Position numbers and translations under genes: made by a program | Notes under the pieces: generated by a model | What the model was told of the DNA's origin: nothing | Databases searched by the model: none | What the model saw: only the letters and a program-made list of their open reading frames with translations | Source: Notospermus geniculatus | Taxonomy: Eukaryota > Nemertea > Pilidiophora > Heteronemertea > Lineidae | Assembly: GCA_002633025.1 (NCBI GenBank) | Contig: NMRB01000245.1 | Coordinates: forward strand, 411,683 to 475,682 | Length of the DNA stretch: 64,000 nt | Reading direction: 5' to 3' | Shown here: one piece after another, positions 26,001 through 31,687 of the stretch | Numbering within the stretch: the stretch's first letter is position 1 | Layout of the letters: the number at the start of each line of letters is the position of its first letter

Positions 26001-28930
26001 AGTGAGCTTTCGCAAGCGCCCGGTTAGGCCATGCTCCGACAACGTTTATCTATTGTTTGGGTATACACACACAATAGATAAACGTCGTCGTAGGGCCTTA
26101 ACCGGGCGCTTGCGAAACCTCACTAATAAAGGCCCCGTCTAAACGATCATACATTTGTATGGTGACGTTCAGTTTGTTGTGGATTTCCGTCTACACAGTC
26201 CAACATTCATGGACATCTGCATTGTGAACATCTACACAATCATACATTTTTTCAAAACAGCATCATAAACTTGTATGATGATGTTCAAGTTTGTTGTGGA
26301 TTTCCATCTACAGTCCATCATTCATGGACATTTGTATGATGGGGAAAGGATAATGTTGGATGCTGTTCAAGTTGGTTGGGAAAACCGTCCACACGATCAT
26401 ACATTTGTCCATTAACATCATCATACAAATGTATGATGAATATCATCATACAAATGTATGATGAACATCATCATACAAATGTATGATGATGTTTTGAACA
26501 AATGTATGATCGTGTAGACGGGCCTTAAAAATTGGAACATCAGACATGTTGGATGCTGTTAACGGTTGGGAAAACGGTCTACACGATCATACATCTGTCC
26601 ATGAACATCATCATACAAATGTATGATGATGTTTTGAACAAATGTATGATCGTGTAGACGGGCTTAAAGCGGTCACTATCTTGTGGTAGGCATTCTCATT
26701 CACGTACATGTACATGGGAGGCATTCTCGATCAATAGAGAGTTTTCGCAGTCCCCGCCACGCCGACCCGAACGTCTATCCTATTGATCGCTGCTCCCTTC
26801 GTGGCATTGAACAATTGGGATTCAGATTGGCGTTTGCGTTGGCGTTTCGGGGGCTTTGCGAAAAATCTAGTACTTTTCGCAAGGCCGCGAAACGCCAACT
26901 AAAAGCCCACTCTTCGTTGTCACAAGAGAGCGCGGAACAAAATGGACATAACAGACGTTCGCGTTGGCGTCGGGAGCTAGTTGCAAATACATGTACTCTA
27001 TACATCCGTCTAATCCGACGTTTCCATGCCGGTTGATTCAGTCAGACGCTGGAAAATAGGAGCTGTCACCGAGTTGACCACTAGGTGTCACTACGGCCCA
27101 ATTCAATGCATCTAGCGGACCCAGTCATTATCGATCGAGCAGCAATCACGTAGATTTTCCTGTACATTGGTCCGCTAAGACTTTGCTGCCATCTGTTGGC
27201 AATGTGCGCGGCTGACTGCTCCTATTGGAGCGTCCAACCAAAACAAGATCGTACTTCGGTGGAGAACGAAGTGCCCGGACAGGTTCAGAAGTCAGCGAAC
27301 TGGAAACTTGCCTTCAACCCTAGCTTGAACTCCAAAATATTATTTTTTCAAGCAGATAATCACTGTATTTTGCTTCGGAACGAATTAATCGCCCGTCAGC
27401 ACCACAATATTATACCGGTAAATTATTTGGTGGATTTCCGCCGGTTCTGTTGGTAAAAAAACTACGCTAAAAGTCACTTACCTATAACTGTTCCAGACTT
27501 GCCAGCCCTTTTTGTATGACTGTTTTACTGTGTAGGATCGTGTTTCGACATTTGCGCCTGGTCTGAACAACGAAGAAAGAAACAGTCAGAAGAGGACCAG
27601 TCTACAAAACGAATGGGATCGGAAGGGCCTCACTGGCATTCGGACAGGTCCTGCCTCGACAAGCGTTCGCATCACTCCGACTCTCGCTGAGGAAGCGAAA
27701 TTCGAAGGGGAAGTGTGCGAAGACGTTGACGTCAAGATGGTTTTACCACAGAGGGATTTCACACAGCCGTATCAAAGACCACAGATCACAAACAAACACA
27801 CACACACACACACACACACCGCACGCACACGCGACAAGATCAGATACATGTAATAAAACTTACGTAAAAACCAACTGAGATGCTAACCCTGCTAAAGACC
27901 TCTAGTGTGATCTTGAAAAAAGCTTTGAGCGATCGACGTGGAAAATTTTACTATCATCAGAGTAAGGTGGTCCAGCACCGCCGTACACCCACTGAGGAGG
28001 TGTAGCTACGTTGGCATTCTGGATGTGGTTTCTGCCATTTAACTTTTCGAGCAAACAACCCGATATTTTTGGTGAAGTTTGGCCGCCGGGGCGCACTCCT
28101 TAAATTCATAAATCGACCATCAAGTAGGCCACTTAAAACCTAGCGTCCACTAGGGCGCGGACAAGACGCGGAACGCAAATTTAGCAATTCCGCAACCTCT
28201 CCGCATATTCTTGAAAGATTCCGTTCACTGTCTTTATCATTCCTAAGCAGTTCCCGGCATTTCCGCACGTTCGGGAGAGGGCGAAATTTCCGCATCCAAA
28301 TTTTGATCGAGACCAAAATTTCGACGCGGAAATGAACTTCCCGACACCTTCGGCAACTTGTCTGCATTGTCGTGGGGACATCGTCAGGACATCCCGCCTT
28401 TCTGTAACACTTCTGCAAACGCTCCTGAAAGCTTCCGCGGTGCGGGCAGCTTCGCGAAGGCAAGCAGAAGCCACGCGGACTGTTTCAGGAAAGCGCGGAG
28501 CCGATGCAGATCAAAATAAGCGAGTGCGCGAAGCCGTCAAGANACGTAAAAACCAACTGAGATGCTAACCCTGCTAAAGACCTCTAGTGTGATCTTGAAA
28601 AAAGCTTTGAGCGATCGACGTGGAAAATTTTACTATCATCAGAGGAAGGTGGTCCAGCACCGCCGTACACCCACTGAGGAGGTGTAGCTACGTTGGCATT
28701 CTGGATGTGGTTTCTGCCATTTAACTTTTCGAGCAAACAACCCGATATTTTTGGTGAAGTTTGGCCGCCGGGGCGCACTCCTTAAATTCATAAATCGACC
28801 ATCAAGTAGGCCACTTAAGAGTAGGAACTTACCTGTCGACTTGTGTCACTACGACTGTGTAACTGTAGCTGTCTTCAAAGAACGACACCCATGTCAGGAT
28901 TGGAAGAAGAAATTTCACCATGAATCTCAT
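166..28930 (-). CDS. Giant secreted kringle / fibronectin-III-like repeat protein, 5' part (44 exons, open at left edge)
   Basis: I do not recognise a named orthologue. Exons were joined by GT-AG sites and phase: 28833-28930, 27864-27899, 27482-27562, 25390-25460, 25120-25299, 24328-24468, 23784-23909, 23005-23271, 22152-22382, 21497-21629, 20885-21077, 20310-20477, 19906-20126, 19502-19614, 19185-19266, 18444-18527, 17889-18047, 17347-17695, 16972-17178, 16516-16787, 15645-15789, 15265-15483, 14950-15106, 14562-14845, 14189-14386, 13545-13812, 13152-13373, 12801-13024, 12299-12469, 11164-11344, 10494-10754, about 10007-10262, 9580-9685, 9201-9317, 8685-8820 (or the second copies), 3620-3800, 3054-3330, 2600-2786, 2254-2471, 1773-2008, 1304-1463, 993-1177, 672-866, 166-485. 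That is roughly 2,700 codons with no stop. A signal peptide and Cys-rich modules imply an extracellular protein. No transmembrane segment is seen, but the C-terminus is outside the window. The only unreconciled junction is 10494 to 10262. Confidence 0.8.
2254..3800 (-). CDS. Giant gene exons 36-39: FN3-like repeats
   Basis: Exons are 3620-3800, 3054-3330, 2600-2786 and 2254-2471, all in phase. Signatures are DESGVKGYEWAVGSKDGYAD and QEGHTYYVSVK (36), AFNGAGLSTLVYSW, VVDASPPVVGQVYDG and DPHSGVVSYSWSVGS with CPGC (37), GLTYYVTVTACNAADMCSS and IVVDVTPPVAGIVSDGVEPE (38), and KWWGFSDPQSGILHYSWWAG with IYITVRATNHAG (39). These are the cleanest copies of the repeat and define its order: TPP linker, W.F.D..SG strand, Y.W..G, YY.TV.A.N.A. 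Confidence 0.82.
3990..4970. repeat. Tandem array of ~140-bp units ending in a GAC-type microsatellite
   Basis: At least four units share the cores gttacgccacctggcggcca, tcgggccgaaactt and aaaggtcatct. Unit starts are near 4020, 4155, 4300 and 4445, and a shorter fifth starts near 4745. The array ends in repeats of gacgacgacgg and ggacgacg (about 4895-4950) and then taatagctcaccc. It fills the intron between exons 35 and 36 of the giant gene. It looks like a dispersed repeat with a simple-repeat tail. The family is not named. Confidence 0.75.
5206..8556 (-). CDS. Giant gene exons 30-35, copy A (probable second allele)
   Basis: Exons are 8376-8556, 7706-7966, about 6298-6553, 5873-5978, 5497-5613 and 5206-5341, with the same lengths as copy B and only scattered substitutions. 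The intron between exons 31 and 32 contains a 922-bp TAA-flanked inverted-repeat element (6647-7568) absent from copy B. Exon 35 ends in phase 2 and exon 30 starts in phase 0, so a transcript containing B then A would shift frame. Either copy alone splices correctly to exon 36 at 3800. I read the pair as two haplotypes joined at the N at 8639. Confidence 0.65.
6017..6150. repeat. Foldback element, copy A
   Basis: Arms gtcgtctccgatattttcaa and ccgaaaatatccgaatatcg...gac are imperfect reverse complements. The inner parts, accccaaccgtggtcttcct and aggaagaccccggttggg, pair as well. The central loop is about 35 bp. It is present in both allele copies (see 9724-9859), so it predates them. Confidence 0.7.
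6647..7568. mobile_element. 922-bp TAA-flanked MITE / foldback, Harbinger-like, in allele copy A only
   Basis: The ends are tgcctggctttcact and agtgaaagccaggca, a perfect 15-bp terminal inverted repeat, flanked by TAA on both sides (6644-6646 and 7569-7571). The paired sequence at about 10360 has a single TAA and no insert. Inside are long imperfect arms (gctacgaatgtcccgaatc against gattcgggacattcgtagc). A second, nested inverted repeat lies around 6900-7530, with arms containing cacgaaagtttttg. No transposase is visible. A TAA/TTA duplication is typical of PIF/Harbinger elements. Confidence 0.8.
8685..11344 (-). CDS. Giant gene exons 30-35, copy B
   Basis: Exons are 11164-11344, 10494-10754, about 10007-10262, 9580-9685, 9201-9317 and 8685-8820. 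Signatures are LLIRAFTKAGLSTTIVTD (exon 30), KHANFTYAVIREDTARAVEA (exon 31), KRYFFCVSAPKV with IKVDITPPTIGNVWIG (exon 32), ELYINWEQFTDVDENDRNP (exon 33), LTLQEGHAYYATVRA (exon 34) and KPVIIDISPPATTTSAIKLG (exon 35). Exon 31 ends in phase 1 but exon 32 appears to need phase 2, so a small exon or another splice site is missing from my model. This copy carries an extra element of about 224 bp (8844-9067) in the intron after exon 34 and lacks the 922-bp element found in copy A. Confidence 0.7.
8844..9067. mobile_element. ~224-bp inverted-repeat MITE in allele copy B only
   Basis: Terminal arms aaagcccgtgtcacactgtc and gacagtgtgacacgggcttt are perfect reverse complements. The inner arms (gacacccgatggccacacga and ccatcgggtgtca) pair imperfectly. 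The matching place in copy A (about 5360) reads straight through. The target duplication is unclear, probably TA. It is non-coding and too short to be autonomous. Confidence 0.78.
9724..9859. repeat. Foldback element, copy B
   Basis: Same element and same intronic position as 6017-6150, between exons 32 and 33, with a few substitutions in the loop. Confidence 0.7.
11557..12241 (-). pseudogene. Second copy of exons 28 (truncated) and 29, probable allelic duplicate
   Basis: Window positions about 11490-12241 repeat 12243-12980 with few differences (for example a short extra cacccataca-type segment and ccaccag versus ccag). Exon 29 copy is 11557-11727. The exon 28 copy is 12062-12241 and is cut off by the single N at 12242, so it has no acceptor. 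It is called duplicate rather than real tandem exon because it cannot be spliced and abuts an assembly gap. Confidence 0.65.
12299..12469 (-). CDS. Giant gene exon 29
   Basis: This is a 57-codon phase 0-0 exon reading MHATFDKFEDIDVPDDYIDF, then TKYEWAISYDRGSG and ending VAQLTELSPSQ, with acceptor ttttttag and donor gtaagc. The KYEWAISYDRGSG core is a variant of the W/SG/Y.W repeat motif. A nearly identical copy is at 11557-11727 on the other side of the N at 12242. Only one copy is expected in the mature message. Confidence 0.7.
12801..13812 (-). CDS. Giant gene exons 26-28: repeats with CxxC insert
   Basis: Exons are 13545-13812, 13152-13373 and 12801-13024. Exon 26 has YYLTVKAKNPYGETSITSDG and LMASWVIPDN. 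Exon 27 has LACVPCGR and TCTSCSV, two CxxC pairs, then a Ser/Pro-rich stretch; its acceptor is weak. Exon 28 has MTWKEFEPFLDL, SGKRYRSVVKFCSGSVCFN and ILIEANPPAAGKLEVEM. The exon 28 donor at 12801 (gttgag) is weak and was chosen because it restores phase 0 for exon 29. A truncated second copy of exon 28 lies at 12062-12241. Confidence 0.65.
14048..14173. repeat. Foldback element (aagcccccgaaacgccaac family)
   Basis: Left arm gttttcgccaagcccccgaa and right arm ttcgggggctttgtgaaaac are inverted copies, with acgccaacacgaacg / cgttcgcgttggcgt inside. A relative with the same core lies at 26738-26985. Confidence 0.75.
14189..15789 (-). CDS. Giant gene exons 21-25: FN3-like repeats
   Basis: Exons are 15645-15789, 15265-15483, 14950-15106, 14562-14845 and 14189-14386, all phase-compatible. 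Signatures are LSVNWTGYDEESFIKGYSI and RFFININAQNAAGRQ (exon 22), ELYVSWSQYGFTEGDNADPF (exon 23), ETYYVSVRAENYMSLSAVGS and GVVIDMAPPG (exon 24), and SARWYGFERPF with TYAVSLGTKPGANDV (exon 25). Exon 24 also encodes CSKTSPPSCTR, a likely local disulfide. A foldback element of about 126 bp (14048-14173) sits in the intron just past exon 25. Confidence 0.78.
15923..16388. mobile_element. 466-bp TTA-flanked MITE
   Basis: Terminal inverted repeats tgcccggttgttcagcct and aggctgaacaaccgggca (18 bp, perfect) are flanked by TTA at 15920-15922 and 16389-16391. The interior repeats taagcc/ggcttaagcc words in both orientations. It is non-coding and lies in the intron between exons 20 and 21. The TTA duplication points to the PIF/Harbinger type. 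Confidence 0.78.
16516..17695 (-). CDS. Giant gene exons 18-20: canonical W-x-x-F-D-x-x-SGI repeats
   Basis: Exons are 17347-17695, 16972-17178 and 16516-16787. Exon 18 begins SFEWEAFDPDSGIKTVSW and ends DADYYLEISATNWAGLRS. It also carries an insert with four cysteines (CQSAHSS, HDCYRTPWTGCYH). Exon 19 has ITIDASPPEVGNVYD and HAHWEGFFDRESGIKEYQY. Exon 20 has GKYMVSVVALNKALSVSE and VVVDVTPPIIRDISVENS. Together they show the repeat period: D.TPP..G.V, then W.GF.D..SGI..Y.W, then YY..V.A.N.AGL. This layout is known from FN3-like repeats of large invertebrate extracellular proteins. Ligands are unknown. Confidence 0.8.
17889..21629 (-). CDS. Giant gene exons 10-17: linker and beta-sandwich-like segments
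   Basis: Eight exons are in consistent phase: 21497-21629, 20885-21077, 20310-20477, 19906-20126, 19502-19614, 19185-19266, 18444-18527 and 17889-18047. Readable motifs are KWANWQDQRSGLTKYKLEI (exon 12), YSIILTAYDRAGNH (exon 13) and YVKVTDFPGNTLTESVRVYI followed by DSTPPVIQNLWLTRDG (exon 17). These are a degenerate form of the later repeat: W..W.D..SG, then AYDRAGN, then D.TPP. Exon 16 was started at 18527 because only that acceptor fits phase 2 on both sides; the ORF upstream of it is open in another frame. A possible exon at about 20520-20577 was rejected on phase. Confidence 0.65.
18872..18960. repeat. Short tandem duplication (~35-bp unit)
   Basis: The unit ttgttgccactccaatttgt followed by ctcgaagccagggatt occurs twice in full and then degenerates (ttgttgccattcagg). 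It is intronic to the giant gene. Confidence 0.7.
22152..22382 (-). CDS. Giant gene exon 9: kringle domain
   Basis: One phase 1-1 exon encodes a full kringle. All six cysteines are visible in order: KCRTTKKG, YTCQRWNSQ, NYCRNPDGEPEPWCYTT, WDFCDVPWC. The diagnostic NYCRNPDG and PWCYT motifs match kringles of plasminogen, HGF and ROR-type proteins. Kringles are disulfide-bonded protein- or ligand-binding modules, almost always extracellular, which fits the signal peptide and Cys-rich neighbours. The residues between Cys2 and Cys3 include PNKHSHKSLPS, close to the usual PHKHS. I do not know this kringle plus FN3-like repeat combination by name. Confidence 0.9.
22469..22469. other. Single-N assembly join without flanking duplication
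   Basis: One n in the intron between exons 8 and 9. Unlike the joins at 8639, 12242 and 28543, I see no repeated sequence on its two sides. Confidence 0.6.
22622..22772. repeat. Minisatellite of telomere-like units (ggacctaaccctaag)
   Basis: About nine to ten head-to-tail 14-16-bp units vary around ggacctaaccctaag, each containing ccctaa, the complement of the animal telomere repeat TTAGGG. It is intronic, between exons 8 and 9. Confidence 0.8.
23005..23271 (-). CDS. Giant gene exon 8: phase 1-1 module before the kringle
   Basis: This is an 89-codon symmetrical phase-1 exon with good acceptor (tttcag) and donor (gtaaga). It reads APKINNPSVKLRAKSGDIQV at the start and ends TVTYSVYVAPVSV. The alternating hydrophobic C-terminal strand suggests a beta-sandwich (Ig/FN3-like) fold, which is inference only. 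It lies between the EGF-like exon and the kringle exon, with a poly-G run at 22982-22994 just beyond its donor. Confidence 0.65.
23601..23742. repeat. Foldback element
   Basis: Arms ggctgggtttatacatcgag and ctcgatgtattcaaaaccca pair. Inner arms gtgtgcctcgatg / catcgaggcacac and caacacgcaggcgaacaa / ttgttcgcccgcgtgtt also pair. Confidence 0.7.
23784..25460 (-). CDS. Giant gene exons 4-7: cysteine-rich / EGF-like region
   Basis: There are four exons: 25390-25460, 25120-25299, 24328-24468 and 23784-23909. The last three start and end in phase 1, the classic symmetrical module phase. Exon 4 carries YFCNSGWYSIDGQECNK. Exon 5 carries CTLPDYCSNCNTGTY and HCQ. Exon 6 has closely spaced cysteines (AHCELEKCTSSSNSRCHRC), resembling furin-like/growth-factor-receptor Cys-rich repeats. 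Exon 7 has C-x6-C-x3-C-x7-C-x-C spacing (PCYPGACGNLHLKGQCSC), which is EGF-like. These modules normally form disulfide-bonded extracellular domains. Exact family names would need a profile search. Confidence 0.7.
24502..24564. repeat. Near-perfect 63-bp palindrome
   Basis: Two 31-bp arms (catttgcatcaatagttatt onward) around a single central C are exact reverse complements. It could extrude as a cruciform or a long hairpin. It is intronic, and directly followed by two more foldbacks. Confidence 0.85.
24574..24671. repeat. Foldback element with inner hairpin
   Basis: Outer arms gccgcacactggagt and actccggtgcggc pair imperfectly. The inner arms gtatctgctgagcaaa and tttgctcagcagatag form a strong stem. 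Confidence 0.7.
24660..24776. repeat. Foldback element
   Basis: Arms caacggtaggggtgttttta and taaacacccctaccgttg pair, with flanking ctccggtgcg / cgcaccggag extending the stem and an inner gactgaccc / gggtcagtc. It shares its left flank with the preceding foldback, suggesting nested or compound origin. Confidence 0.7.
24910..25080. repeat. Dispersed ~165-bp repeat, copy 1
   Basis: Begins gtgtgatagaatctaatgtc and ends gggggacattacattcta. A second copy in the same orientation is at 29412-29572. Words such as ttgttgggggacatcacata are shared. It is non-coding. Confidence 0.65.
25764..25952. repeat. Foldback rich in agcccgggct palindromes
   Basis: The cores aagcccgggctt and aaaagtccgggc recur at least six times in both orientations, with ttacacctgttaatcgccgt opposite acaggtgtaaccacggc near the ends. 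Confidence 0.7.
26001..26124. mobile_element. 124-bp foldback MITE, family copy 1
   Basis: Arms agtgagctttcgcaagcgcc and ggcgcttgcgaaacctcact. The inner stem acgtttatctattgt / acaatagataaacgt closes on a short loop gtttgggtatacacac. A sister copy is at 29992-30107. Flanking TA on both sides is a possible target duplication. Confidence 0.78.
26131..26524. repeat. Compound foldback with (catcatacaaatgtatgatg)n palindromes
   Basis: End arms ggccccgtctaaacgatcat and atgatcgtgtagacgggcc pair. The interior contains repeated self-complementary units catcatacaaatgtatgatg (about 26415-26490). It is non-coding. Confidence 0.75.
26575..26664. repeat. Short derivative of the preceding foldback
   Basis: Arms cggtctacacgatcataca and tgtatgatcgtgtagacgg flank one catcatacaaatgtatgatg palindrome, the same family as 26131-26524 but with the interior collapsed. 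Confidence 0.72.
26738..26985. repeat. Foldback, relative of the 14048 element
   Basis: Contains gagttttcgcagtccccgcc, then gcgttggcgtttcgggggct and ttttcgcaaggccgcgaaac in alternating orientation, and ends agacgttcgcgttggcgtc. Two inverted units appear adjacent or nested. It shares its core words with 14048-14173. Confidence 0.6.
27482..27899 (-). CDS. Giant gene exons 2 and 3: N-terminal segment with W-x-V-W motif
   Basis: Exon 2 (27864-27899, 36 nt) and exon 3 (27482-27562, 81 nt) keep one open frame and join as QLVFTPGANVETRSYTV, then KKGWQVWNSY. The exon 2 acceptor was chosen because it alone gives the phase (2) that exon 3 needs; a nearer cag acceptor would break the frame. An allele-like copy of exon 2 lies at 28546-28581, next to the N at 28543. 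A (CA)n microsatellite sits in the adjacent intron sequence. No domain is recognised. Confidence 0.55.
27788..27822. repeat. (CA)n microsatellite
   Basis: About 15 CA dinucleotides, with imperfect edges, in the intron after exon 2 of the giant gene. Confidence 0.9.
28140..28542. mobile_element. Foldback element truncated at the N join
   Basis: Around 28270-28335 the sequence gaaatttccgcatccaaatt...tg is the inverted complement of caaaatttcgacgcggaaat, marking the centre of a long hairpin. The left end starts tagcgtccactagggcgcgg, but the expected mirrored right end is missing because the sequence stops at the N at 28543. It is GC-richer than its surroundings. Confidence 0.55.
28544..28818. 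other. Duplicate of 27862-28136, probable allelic copy at an assembly join
   Basis: About 275 bp is repeated almost exactly on the right of the single N at 28543, including exon 2 (copy at 28546-28581). The left copy is followed by a 400-bp insert (28140-28542) that stops at the N. The arrangement matches the joins at 8639 and 12242. Confidence 0.7.
28833..28930 (-). CDS. Giant gene exon 1: start codon and signal peptide
   Basis: The ATG at 28930 begins MRFMVKFLLPILTWVSFF, a short basic start followed by a hydrophobic core typical of a secretory signal peptide. The exon continues with a polar stretch ending TVVVTQVD and a split Arg codon (phase 2) at a good donor, gtaagt. It is the first exon of the chain because no in-frame upstream exon was seen before the foldback DNA at 29.3 kb. 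A second Met four codons downstream could also serve as start. The signal peptide assignment is by eye. Confidence 0.7.
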
Positions 28931-29300
28931 GGCGAGAGATTCTTAATATCTACTTCCGAGCGAAACAGCGGAATGTGCAGAGAGGAAACTGCACGAATGA
29001 ATCAGACCGACGTTTTCGCCGACCTTCTCCCCGTCGGTAGGCGATGTGAAGTGTGTCTTTTCCCTCTGCCTGGTAGTTAATAGGGTCGTCGTTTCACACC
29101 CTCGTTTGGTTCGGCATTTACGCATGGATGAACGTCCGAGAAACATCCAGGGTCCACATTTTTATAATGTCGATGTAACAGGGACAATGATGTAAATTCT
29201 GTAGGCCTAATCCTTCCCATGTCATGTGCGGACGTTCGTTCGGGGAATAAACGACACGGCCAAGATCTATTTTACTGTACTCAAGTACAAGGCGGGAATA

Positions 29301-29413
29301 CCAGGGGCCATATGCATAAAACATCTTAAGTGTAAAATTTCCCTTATCTTTTGTTTGGAACAATAGTTAAGGGAAATTTTACACTTAAGATGTTTTATGG
29401 ATATGGCTCCTGG
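29301..29413. repeat. Foldback element (113 bp)
   Basis: Arms cataaaacatcttaagtgta and tacacttaagatgttttatg are nearly perfect inverted copies, extended by ccaggggccatatg / catatggctcctgg-like ends. The loop is about 20 bp. Confidence 0.8.
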
Positions 29414-29572
29414 TGTGATAAAATCTAATGCCCCCACCCTTCTGATGTCCCCAAGCATTGTTTGGTGCAGGATTAAGGGTATTGGTGTCTCTAGTGTCCA
29501 ATTCAATAGTGCCGCATAATCCGTAAATGTATTGTTGGGGAACATCACATATCGGGGTACATTAGATTCTTA
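29412..29572. repeat. Dispersed ~165-bp repeat, copy 2
   Basis: Same family and orientation as 24910-25080, about 85 percent similar by eye, starting gtgtgataaaatctaatgcc. Confidence 0.65.
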
Positions 29573-29991
29573 GCTTTTTCGGTCCGTTTCCTTTTCAATC
29601 TGTGATTCACTGCACACCACTGTTCTACAACTTTTTTTGTTATGTCAGATCTCTATACATGTATATGCATGACCACAATTTGTAATGTCCCGACCCTGTT
29701 TCGGAACGGTAATCATGTATGGAACTGACCAAAACAACACGAACTTTCAGATCAGCATGAAGGGACGATAGCCTACGGCATCCTGTGGTTAGCAGGTCAC
29801 AAGGTGTTCGTAGGGCTCGCTCCCTCTGACCCGATGACGTGGAGCGAAGTGGTGCGTGGACAGGGGATCAGTCTAACGCGCCACAAACTCTTCGCCACTT
29901 CTGTTGGTGAATGTCGTTCAAAAAAACAATTACTGTCCAAGTCAAGCTTGAACAGTAATTGTAGTTGTAGTTGTAATTGTAACAGTAATTA

Positions 29992-30107
29992 GCGAGGTTT
30001 CGCAAGCGCCCGGTTAGGCCATACGACGACGTTTATCTATTGTTTGGGTATACCCACACAATAGATAAACGTCGTCGTAGGGCCTAACCGGGCGCTTGCT
30101 TGCCGAG
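29992..30107. mobile_element. Foldback MITE, family copy 2
   Basis: Arms gcgaggtttcgcaagcgccc and gggcgcttgcttgccg; the inner stem gacgacgtttatctattgt matches acaatagataaacgtcgtc exactly. It is homologous to 26001-26124. Confidence 0.78.
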
Positions 30108-31687
30108 ATCGTTCCGCATGTGCACGAATTGCTTTTATTTAGTGGTGTCAACACATTGCACATCATTGACTTTGGTAACAACAGACCCTGTGTGCGGTCC
30201 TTCATTTGATGACCAACTCTTTTTCAGGCCAAAGACATAGCCAGGCTATCGTTTCCACCACCAAATGACAAATAAGTCCGTTTGTGCCCCCACAAGCAAA
30301 TACCCATGTCACGCATTACGTTGAACATCACAAGTTCAATGCATGCATGGTAAAACCAGGAATACAGGAACAGATTAGGGTCAAACGTGCCGTACTAGAA
30401 CTGATTTCTTGAGACACTTTGAACACACATGCTACCTTTTTCATCCCTCTCGATTTTATCGCAGGAGACAGTAGCTGTCTGGCAGGGATCCTAGGACAGT
30501 ATTTCTCCAGTTGTTTCTGCACGAATTGGAAACTGATGAACCTTTTGGTATCTGGAACATCCCAATTATTCATATGTACTGGCCCAAAGCTAAAAACAAC
30601 GCAACTTCACACAAATATAAGACACATTACTGTTTATTATGTCTGCCATTTGTTGCAAGTTATTCTGGACATATCAAACCTAACATATTGTTCCTTCAAT
30701 GAGGCATTTCCATCCCCCTTTACACTGTTCAAGAGAGCAAACCTGATCTTAATTTAAATTACACAATAATACCGGGTGTACAAGACATAGTTCCGGATCC
30801 CAAACTTATCTGTCGTACTCTCTATCAAAGAGCAGGCCCAGGGGAATCATTCACCTCAGAATAACAATGATACCTGCAGTTTTCTAAGGTGATCTGTATT
30901 TTGTCTGCCTTTGTGTTTAACATACATTATTCATGACTGGGCAGAGCAGCTGACCAAGTCTTGAAGAAAAACTTGTATATTGTCAAATATTGCAACTTAT
31001 CTGACTATAATTGAGGAATCAATGAGTAGGTATAAGATACAGACAAATTATCCAACACCATGATCTTTATCATCCTACCTCCTACAACAAGTTTCTTTTG
31101 AAAGGGAAATTATGAGATACAGTACAGAGACAATTTCATGTGAAAGTGGCTGCTCAGCAGAGGAATTTTGAAGGACTGATGATACGTTACATGAATTCTT
31201 CAACAGAATAAACTTGACAGAACTTGAACAGAAGTGTGGGTGAAAAATATTTGGAGATAAAAAAGTGCATCATGAAAGTCTGTCAATAACACTAAGTATT
31301 CCTGTATAAAACTAGTTTCATAGATGTCATCTGCTGGGGCATTTTTGTGTTTATGGGCCCATGCAATGGCATCCTTTAAAATCCAAGTAGAAATTTTCCA
31401 TCTGAATGAACATGAGAAATATAAAGTGACTTCATAACTCCATTCCAAATTGCAACATAATTTTTTGAAGTCACACTTCATTCTGTTTTTTCCTAAAATG
31501 CACTAATCTGTCTTTAAAGACTGAGAGTAACCAACACAAAAGTTACACAGTATTTATGATACACTATCCGACAACATTTCATCATACTAGTTCCAGGCTT
31601 TGGAGCTTCTCCACGACTGCACCTCAAAAACTCCATGGATTCCAGACAAGAATTTGAATTGTGCTAGTCAAGTCCAGGTTGTCAGAT
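30108..31687. other. No gene recognised; AT-rich flank downstream of the SRSF1-type exon set
   Basis: I see only short stop-ridden frames. Part of it is probably the 3' UTR of the exon set ending at 31688 (minus strand), but I could not fix a poly(A) site with confidence. Confidence 0.4.
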
